This document shows positions 1 to 5,473 of a DNA stretch of 10,161 nt, one piece after another (the stretch's first letter is position 1; every line of letters begins with the position of its first letter). The position numbers were made by a program, and so were the translations under genes. Under the pieces are notes generated by a model. The model worked only from the letters and a program-made list of their open reading frames with translations. It was not told where the DNA came from and searched no databases. The DNA is taken from assembly GCA_001275005.1 (NCBI GenBank), contig JWZX01001233.1:1-10161 (forward strand), written 5' to 3'. Source of the DNA: Chrysochromulina tobinii (lineage: Eukaryota > Haptophyta > Prymnesiales > Chrysochromulinaceae).

Positions 1-4
1 GAGC

Positions 5-2110
5 ATGGTGGCGGCGGGGGCGACGGACGTGGAGCTCATCGGGGCGTCTGAGGACGCGTGGATCCTGGAGGATCCCGAGTGGGTGGCGAGGGTGGCGGGC
101 GGCCGGGACGGGCTCGGCAAGGCGCTCATAGCGGACAAGGAGGAGGGGCGCGTGGGCGGGCTGGAGCTGAGCTATGGGAAGTGGAAGGGGGAGGCGCTGC
201 CGGCGTCTGTGGCGAGGCTGACGGCGCTGCGAGAGCTCAAGATGACAAACTGCAGGTCGCTCAAGTCGGTCGCGGTCCTCCCCGCGTCGGTGACGCAGAT
301 TGGTAAGAACGCCTTTGAAGACTGCACTTCGCTGGCGTCGATCACGATCCCCGAGTCGGTGACGCAGATTGGTGAGGGCGCCTTTCTCGGCTGCACCTCG
401 CTCGCGTCGATCACGCTCCCCGAGTCGGTGACGCAGATTGGTGAGGGCGCCTTTCTCGGCTGCACCTCGCTCGCGTCGATCACGCTCCCCGAGTCGGTGA
501 CGCAAATTGGTCGGAGCGCCTTTGAGGGATGCACCTCGCTCGCGTCGATCACGATCCCCGCGTCGGTGACGCAGATTGGTGCGGAAGCCTTTAAGGGCTG
601 CACCTCGCTTTCGTCGATCACGATCCCATCGGCGACCCTCGTCGACCCATCGGCCTTCGGCGAGCACACTCAAGTCACCTTTATGGCTCTGGAGCTCATC
701 GGGGCGTCTGAGGACGCGTGGATCCTGGAGGATCCCGAGTGGGTGGCGGGGATGGAGGGCGGCCGGGACGGGCTCGGCAAGGGGGTGCTCACGGTGGACA
801 AGGAGGAGGGGCGCGTGGTCGGGCTGGAGCTGCGCGGGAAGAAGTGGAAGGGGGAGGCGCTGCCGGCGTCTGTGGCGAGGCTGACGGCGCTGCGAGAGCT
901 CACGATGCGAGACTGCAAGTCGCTCAAGTCGGTCGCGGACCTCCCAGCGTCGGTGACGCAGATTGGTGCGCACGCCTTTTCCGGCTGCACCTCCCTCGCG
1001 TCGATCACGCTCCCAGCGTCGGTGACGCAGATTGGTGGGTACGCCTTTTACGGCTGCGCCTTGCTCGCGTCGATCACGCTCCCCGAGTCGGTGACGCAGA
1101 TTGGTGTGAAAGCCTTTTTCAACTGCACCTCGCTCGCGTCGATCACGCTCCCCGCGTCCGTGACGCTGATTGGTGAGGAAGCCTTTCGCGGCTGCGCCTC
1201 GCTCGCGTCGATCACGCTCCCCGAGTCGGTGACGCTGATTGGTGAGCATGCCTTTTGGGGCTGCGCCTCGCTCGCATCGATCACGCTTCCGGCGTCGGTG
1301 ACGCAGATTGGTGGGTACGCCTTTTTCGACTGCATCTCGCTCGCGTCGATCACGCTCCCCGCGTCGGTGACGCAGATTGGTGGGTACGCCTTTTTCAACT
1401 GCATCTCGCTCGCGTCGATCACGCTCCCCGCGTCCGTGACGCAGATTGGTGGGGGCGCCTTTCAGGGCTGCACCTCGCTCGCGTCGATCACGCTCCCCGC
1501 GTCGGTGACGCAGATTGGTAAGGAAGCCTTTAAGGGCTGCGCCTCGCTCGCGTCGATCACGATCCCCGAGTCGGTGACGCTGATTGGTAAGGAAGCCTTT
1601 TTCGACTGCGCCTCGCTCGCGTCGATCACGCTCCCCGAGTCGGTGACGCAGATTGGTGTGGAAGCCTTTTACGGCTGCGCCTCGCTCGCGTCGATCACGC
1701 TCCCCGCGTCGGTGACGCAGATTGGTGGGTACGCCTTTTACGGCTGCACCTCGCTCGCGTCGATCACGCTCCCCGCGTCGGTGACGCAGATTGGTGGGTA
1801 CGCCTTTTACGGCTGCGCCTCGCTCGCGACGATCACGCTCCCCGCGTCGGTGACGCAGATTGGTGGGTACGCCTTTAAGGGCTGCACCTCGCTCGCGTCG
1901 ATCATGATGCCCGCGTCGGTGACGCAGATTGGTAAGGAAGCCTTTAAGGGCTGCACCTCGCTCGCGTCGATCACGATCCCCGAGACGGTGACGCAGATTG
2001 GTAAGGAAGCCTTTGAGGGCTGCGCCTCGCTTTCGTCGATCACGATCCCATCGGCGACCCTCGTCGACCCATCGGCCTTCAGCGCGTGCACTCAAGTCAC
2101 CCGCGCATAG
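5..2110 (+). CDS. BspA-like leucine-rich repeat (LRR_5) protein, two-block architecture
   Basis: A 701-residue protein. LRR_5/BspA-like repeats form solenoids that usually bind proteins or glycans; in protists they are often surface or adhesion proteins, but the partner here is unknown. Residues 10-91 are a head domain (ELIGASEDAWILEDPEWVA) followed by canonical LRR text (LPASVARLTALREL). Residues 92-206 hold five 23-residue units of the type LPxSVTQIGxxAFxGCTSLASIT, closed by a cap (IPSATLVDPSAF). The head recurs at residues 230-312, then sixteen units at 313-680 and a second cap. No signal peptide or membrane segment is visible. The ATG at 5 has A at -3 and G at +4, a good eukaryotic context, but the frame is open to the window edge, so an upstream exon with a targeting signal cannot be excluded. 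Stop TAG is at 2108. The family call is firm; the role is inference. Confidence 0.9.
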   Translation: MVAAGATDVELIGASEDAWILEDPEWVARVAGGRDGLGKALIADKEEGRVGGLELSYGKWKGEALPASVARLTALRELKMTNCRSLKSVAVLPASVTQIGKNAFEDCTSLASITIPESVTQIGEGAFLGCTSLASITLPESVTQIGEGAFLGCTSLASITLPESVTQIGRSAFEGCTSLASITIPASVTQIGAEAFKGCTSLSSITIPSATLVDPSAFGEHTQVTFMALELIGASEDAWILEDPEWVAGMEGGRDGLGKGVLTVDKEEGRVVGLELRGKKWKGEALPASVARLTALRELTMRDCKSLKSVADLPASVTQIGAHAFSGCTSLASITLPASVTQIGGYAFYGCALLASITLPESVTQIGVKAFFNCTSLASITLPASVTLIGEEAFRGCASLASITLPESVTLIGEHAFWGCASLASITLPASVTQIGGYAFFDCISLASITLPASVTQIGGYAFFNCISLASITLPASVTQIGGGAFQGCTSLASITLPASVTQIGKEAFKGCASLASITIPESVTLIGKEAFFDCASLASITLPESVTQIGVEAFYGCASLASITLPASVTQIGGYAFYGCTSLASITLPASVTQIGGYAFYGCASLATITLPASVTQIGGYAFKGCTSLASIMMPASVTQIGKEAFKGCTSLASITIPETVTQIGKEAFEGCASLSSITIPSATLVDPSAFSACTQVTRA
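278..622 (+). repeat. LRR_5 array 1: five 69-bp tandem units
   Basis: Five exact-length 69-bp (23-codon) units, followed by a cap exon-like segment at 623-688. Units 2 and 3 are almost identical at DNA level. Differences fall mainly in the two codons between IG and AF and the one or two codons after AF. Confidence 0.95.
689..940 (+). repeat. Second copy of the LRR protein head domain (660-bp segmental duplication)
   Basis: The text starting gagctcatcggggcg at 692 repeats that at 32, an offset of 660 bp, and stays nearly identical up to the start of the arrays (277 and 940). The head therefore occurs twice in one polypeptide, each time directly before an array. Array-end caps at 623 and 2045 also match each other, so the duplicated unit is head plus array plus cap, with array length changed afterwards. 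Confidence 0.93.
941..2044 (+). repeat. LRR_5 array 2: sixteen 69-bp tandem units
   Basis: Sixteen units of exactly 69 bp with no indel. The framework codons (ccc gcg tcg gtg acg cag att ggt, and ctc gcg tcg atc acg) are almost invariant even at third positions, whereas the inter-IG-AF codons and the codon after gcc-ttt vary (tac, ttc, tgg, cgc, cag, aag, gag, tcc). This indicates recent expansion or gene conversion. Confidence 0.95.
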
Positions 2111-2699
2111 GCCGGCTCTGGAGCGCGCTGCGCGGAAGACCAGCAGGCCCCACATCTCTCTCTGGCGTGTGCCCGCCGCGCGCCGTGCGATGCCCCGGAG
2201 GCATCAGCCGCGACCGACTCATCGGGGTTGCCCCGCGCGGCGGCGTGGGCTCGGTCTCTCCAACGGACAGCGGGACTCAGGCGTCGCGAGCACGCGCTCC
2301 CCGGTGGCGCCACACACTGCCTCGCTGCGCATTTTCCGGAGTTATATCGGAATATCGGTATATCGCTTGTATGTTGGTAAGTCTGTGTCGCGCCGTTGCC
2401 GACAGGCCGGGTGCACTGCCGAGTGCGTCACAGCGCGGTCCGATCTTTTTGTGCGGCTTCAAGGGCGAAGGGGCAACTTCGATCTTGTGAAAAATACGTC
2501 ACCGGCAAGAAGTAGAACGCAGAGGCCGGCCGCCGGCGCCGCTGAGCCACTCGGCGCTTCTCTCCCGGTGGTGCGGGCACCTGTTCGCTAAGTTGAGTCT
2601 TGAGAAGTTGCCGTGTCAAACTACATCCTCAGACAATTCTATGCCTAATGGGATCTGGCGTGTCAGCCTGATCAGTATCCATGTGCCCCGCCGACCTTA

Positions 2700-2737
2700 G
2701 GCGACCTGGGTTGCTAGTCCCAGCACCCAGGGCCGCC
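2700..2737. repeat. Strong hairpin, 14 paired bases with a 6-nt loop
   Basis: GGCG (2700-2703) pairs with CGCC (2734-2737), CCTGGG (2705-2710) with CCCAGG (2726-2731), and TGCT (2712-2715) with AGCA (2722-2725). The loop is AGTCCC, with small bulges at A2704/GC2732-2733 and T2711. It is best read as a possible RNA structure or element end; its role is unknown. Confidence 0.6.
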
Positions 2738-2810
2738 AAGAAGGCGCGCACTTATGATCAAGAAAGCAAAGCTTTTACTCTCGACTCACGCGCGCCTCCA
2801 GACACCAACC

Positions 2811-2836
2811 AGGCTTTCCCACAGGGTGGAAAGCCT
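2811..2836. repeat. Perfect 9-bp hairpin, 8-nt loop
   Basis: AGGCTTTCC (2811-2819) and GGAAAGCCT (2828-2836) are perfect inverted repeats around CACAGGGT. There is no U-tract after it, so it is not a bacterial-type terminator. Confidence 0.6.
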
Positions 2837-3143
2837 ATTTTCGCGCGCATGCGACCGGGACACGGTCACCGGTCCCTAACAGTATGTCTCAACTCGCACC
2901 TAAGACCCGTGGATCTTACTGAGCCAACGAGAACGACAGACGAGGTTTCTTCTGCTTCAGATTTGTCTTCTCGCCGAGGAGCGAGTTAACAGTGAAGGGC
3001 GGTTGGGCTGGGGTGAAGGTAGCCCCGGCGAGTGAGGTACCAGAGCGGGCAAGGCTCGCTTCCGTAGCCAGCCGGAGGGTACGGTGGGAGAGCGCTCCAC
3101 CCGTTGGCTGAGCACCCGCTGGGCAGGGTTCATATCCGATCAG

Positions 3144-3201
3144 TGGTATGTGCCTACAAGAACCAACCGAGACTATCGGTCTATTGCATAGGCACACACC
3201 A
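3144..3201. repeat. Nested hairpins: 12-bp outer stem, 5-bp inner stem-loop
   Basis: TGGT plus TGTGCCTA (3144-3147, 3149-3156) pairs with TAGGCACA plus ACCA (3189-3196, 3198-3201), with one A/C mismatch. Inside the 32-nt apical region, ACCGA (3166-3170) and TCGGT (3176-3180) form a second hairpin with loop GACTA. The Y-like fold is suggestive of a structured RNA, but it matches no family I know. Confidence 0.55.
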
Positions 3202-3660
3202 ACGGTGAGACCTTGCCAAACGTCATCCAACAGGGGGGCAGGGCCCTGCTGGGCGCCCCGGTGAAACGTTTCGCCGGCAGACGTTTCGTTCCGCCCAGGC
3301 ATCTGTCTCGCCAAAACGAAATGGCGGCGCTCCCAAGAGCAACCCCACGAAGCTCAGCGCAGCAGTCAGGGCCAACACATGCTCGCGTGTTCGGCGACTT
3401 TTCAGCGAACCCACCACCATCCCCTTGACACCACCAGTATTCCCACCCGTACCGTACTGTGTGTTACTGTATGGGGGACCATAGGGGGCTCGCGCCATGG
3501 CGAGCTCCCGCGGCTTTCTAAATATTCAATCCCTTAACAAGCTCACGTACGAGAACGTCGCAACTCGCGACGCGCCTTCTCCCCGGGGTAACTCATTATT
3601 TCCCAACGAGCGAACCTTCCGGGGACTTTTCTGGCATGCATGCCGGATCTCTCGGACCCA

Positions 3661-3804
3661 CACATGGGCGATGGTATGCCCAGCTTGATCGTCGACGCTG
3701 CGCCAAGCACGGGCGACGGTTTACCAAGCAGCAGGCTTGGACGTGACCGCTCCAAGCATTGGCGAAGGTATGCACAGCTTTGGCGACGCTTCCCCAAGCA
3801 TGGG
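3661..3804. repeat. Degenerate 42-49 bp minisatellite, possibly decayed coding repeat
   Basis: Three units (3661-3704, 3705-3753, 3754-3795) and a partial fourth (3796-3804) share the pattern aagca(t/c)gggcga(t/a/c)ggtatgc-cagctt(t)g-cgacgct. On the plus strand units 1 and 2 read PSTGDGLPSS-like text, while unit 3 reads PSIGEGMHSFGDASPSMG only in another frame. On the minus strand they read IPSPMLG-type text, also split between frames. The frame breaks suggest a non-coding satellite or a decayed coding repeat. Confidence 0.55.
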
Positions 3805-4208
3805 TCCCCCCTTCTGTCTCGAATGACGTTTCGCTTGCCTCTTTACATAGTCTGCGCGTCATTCTCACCTGGTCACCCACAGAAACCCTTCCCCGAGTTT
3901 CTGCAGTGCCCACGGCCCGCTTGCTCGCGCTGTCCTTGAAGCGCGCGCTGCTGGCCTTAATGCTGGCCTGCAGCCTTCCTTTCAGCCTCGCTCTAATCGA
4001 AGCCCTCCCTGCGGCCGTGGCCGCGTAGCCGCGCCAACGATCCATATGTAGAATTGAATTACGCACGATCGTACAAAATCAAAAATCGCGATCGGATCAA
4101 TCTCTCATGTACCACGCTACCGGTACCGCCTCACAGTACCGAAAGACAAAACGTGACGCCCGCGATCATGCCCGCGGTGCACGCCCCCCCTGCTAAGGTC
4201 CCAAAGCG

Positions 4209-5315
4209 TCAAGGCTTGAGTTTGGCCGCGCTCAGGGGGCGGGAGGAGGGGCCAAGGTCGGCCCGCTGGTGTGACGAACCCGAGCGCCCGTGTGACGAAC
4301 CCGAGCGCCGCGCCGAGCGCGGGTCGCTCCTTGTGGGGAAGTCGTACGAGAAGCTCCGGTAGCCGGCGCCGGGACGGCGCATCGGCTCGCGAGCCGCCTC
4401 CAAAGAGTTGCCACCGCGCCGCGTATTGGACGCGAAGCCAGAGGACGGCTGATAGTCCACGCCGCGCCCATCGCCCCTGCCGCCCCCTAATGTTAAGTAC
4501 GCGGGCGTCTCGTACGTGCCTGGCCCGGGCGTGCCCGTATCGGCGCTCGGGAAGCCCGGCTCGTCGCCGCCAAAGATGTCATCTCTCCAAGGCGCTGCCC
4601 CACTCCAGAAATGAGCTTGCCCATCCAGGAGGTAGCGCGGGGCACTGTAGCCCGCCTGCTCCCTCACATCGGCGCCGCCAAACTTGCCGCCGTTGACAGG
4701 GTGCCACGGACTCCACTCGCCGCCGCCGCTGCTGCCACCGTCCGTGGGCAGCGCGCGCACGCGCACGCCGAGTAGCCGTTGGTCCGCGTGGGGCAGCTGG
4801 ATGTGGCACCGGAAGGGCCCCATCGCGACGCAGTCGGGGTGGTGCGCGTCGATGACGACGTCGCCGTGCCGAGTCTTGAGCTCGAGCTCGTACGCAGGCG
4901 ATCCGGTGAGCTTGATGATGATGTCATCGTACTGCACGTGCACAAAGCGCACCCGCGGCATCACATATGCTGAGCGGACCCGAGCGTCCTCTTGGATGGG
5001 TTTGAAAGAGGACGCCCCTCCAATGCTGCTGCTCGAATGCAAGGGTGTGGGGATGCGGGCCATGGTGTTGCCATACTCACGAGCACCGCGCGGAGCATCG
5101 CGCGGCACCACGCGCGGTGCAGTCTCCACAGACCCAGCCGGTTGCAAATCGCCCTGCGTCATGTAAAGTGGATGGTAGATGACCTTGTGCGGCCCACGCG
5201 GAGGAAAAGTGTAGACTCGGAGCGGATCCGAAGGCAGCACGACGTGCTGAGCACGGACCTGAGGGGAGCCGTCCACGTAGTACACCGGCACTGGAAGCCC
5301 ATGACATTCCAACAT
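4209..5315 (-). CDS. SHIPPO (sperm-tail PG-rich) repeat protein, probable ciliary/microtubule component
   Basis: A 368-residue protein starting at the first in-frame ATG (5315-5313); the frame is open back to a TAA at 5393, with no earlier ATG. Residues 261-300 read GTPGPGTYETP, then SSGFASNTRR about 23 residues later. This is the layout of a sperm-tail PG-rich/SHIPPO repeat, a motif of axonemal and microtubule-associated proteins. A second, weaker RRPGAGY lies at 313-319. Residues 119-190 (VRFVHVQYDDIIIKLTG...GDVVIDAHHPDCVAMGPFRCHIQLP) look beta-rich and I do not recognise them. The C-terminal 40 residues are Ser/Arg-rich and basic, with a seven-residue duplication. There is no signal peptide or membrane segment. 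Start context is weak (C at -3), and the CAG just before the ATG could be a splice acceptor, so a 5' exon is possible. The flagellar role is inferred from one repeat only. Confidence 0.72.
   Translation of the reverse strand: MLECHGLPVPVYYVDGSPQVRAQHVVLPSDPLRVYTFPPRGPHKVIYHPLYMTQGDLQPAGSVETAPRVVPRDAPRGAREYGNTMARIPTPLHSSSSIGGASSFKPIQEDARVRSAYVMPRVRFVHVQYDDIIIKLTGSPAYELELKTRHGDVVIDAHHPDCVAMGPFRCHIQLPHADQRLLGVRVRALPTDGGSSGGGEWSPWHPVNGGKFGGADVREQAGYSAPRYLLDGQAHFWSGAAPWRDDIFGGDEPGFPSADTGTPGPGTYETPAYLTLGGGRGDGRGVDYQPSSGFASNTRRGGNSLEAAREPMRRPGAGYRSFSYDFPTRSDPRSARRSGSSHGRSGSSHQRADLGPSSRPLSAAKLKP
4269..4309. repeat. 21-bp tandem duplication in the SHIPPO gene tail
   Basis: The 20-mer gtgtgacgaacccgagcgcc occurs at 4269-4288 and again at 4290-4309 (period 21 bp). 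It is in frame and yields two GSSH-R-S heptapeptides near the basic C-terminus. Confidence 0.9.
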
Positions 5316-5473
5316 CTGCGTTTTGTTGGACGGCCGCCCCGCGAGTTCCCGTTCAGAATCAAAACAAGGGTCCACAGACCCCCAGTGTCTTTACAACCGA
5401 TACTTTCCTCCTTCCGGCGATCCTTTCGCCCGATTCGGTCTGGATTCCTGTAACGAACCCCTGCATCGCACGA
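5316..5473. promoter_or_regulatory. Divergent intergenic region, presumed bidirectional promoter and 5' UTRs
   Basis: Only 158 bp separate the two divergent start codons (197 bp if the plus gene starts at 5513). No convincing TATA box is seen; a pyrimidine-rich run (ctttcctccttcc) lies around 5401-5417. The promoter function is inferred from the gene arrangement alone. Confidence 0.45.

Larger units (their letters stand above)
2111..4208. other. 2.1-kb intergenic stretch without a convincing gene
   Basis: This stretch should hold the 3' flank of the LRR gene, and from about 4030 the AT-richer 3' flank of the minus-strand gene. ATG-started frames exist at 2681-2989 (+, 102 codons), 3497-3688 (+, 63 codons, good start context gccATGg) and 4045-3596 (-, 149 residues). 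None shows a domain I recognise or sensible protein composition, so I do not call them. What does stand out are hairpins near 2.7, 2.8 and 3.15 kb, palindromes at 3263-3272 (gaaacgtttc) and 3633-3644 (ggcatgcatgcc), and a degenerate minisatellite at 3661-3804. I found no tRNA, rRNA or transposase. Confidence 0.6.

Noticed and set aside
172-2091. Several 90-165 codon frames on the minus strand across the LRR arrays
   Set aside because: They mirror the 69-bp repeat; since one unit lacks stops in that frame, all do. The text (VTDAGSVIDASEVQP repeats) has no independent support, and the plus strand is a clear LRR_5 protein.
3100-3175. Possible tRNA or SINE promoter: TGGCTGAGC and GGTTCATATCC resemble A and B boxes
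   Set aside because: The spacing is too short for a tRNA, the T-stem does not pair, and no acceptor stem is found.
2916-3314. 132-codon minus-strand frame
   Set aside because: It starts at a non-ATG codon, has no recognisable domain, and overlaps the hairpin cluster; composition looks random.
3497-3688. 63-codon plus-strand frame with a good start context
   Set aside because: Short, no domain, and it runs into the minisatellite. It could be a first exon but there is no supporting downstream exon.
3596-4045. 149-codon minus-strand ATG frame with basic, alanine-rich text
   Set aside because: It overlaps the minisatellite, and an opposing plus-strand frame is also open there. Nothing in it resembles a known family, so it is not strong enough to annotate.
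2111-4208. Transposon or retroelement
   Set aside because: No transposase, reverse transcriptase or integrase text in any frame, and no long terminal repeats seen by eye.
5316-5375. Upstream extension of the SHIPPO protein by 20 residues from 5375
   Set aside because: The codon at 5375-5373 is GTG, not ATG. In a eukaryote the ATG at 5315 is the safer start unless a 5' exon joins here.
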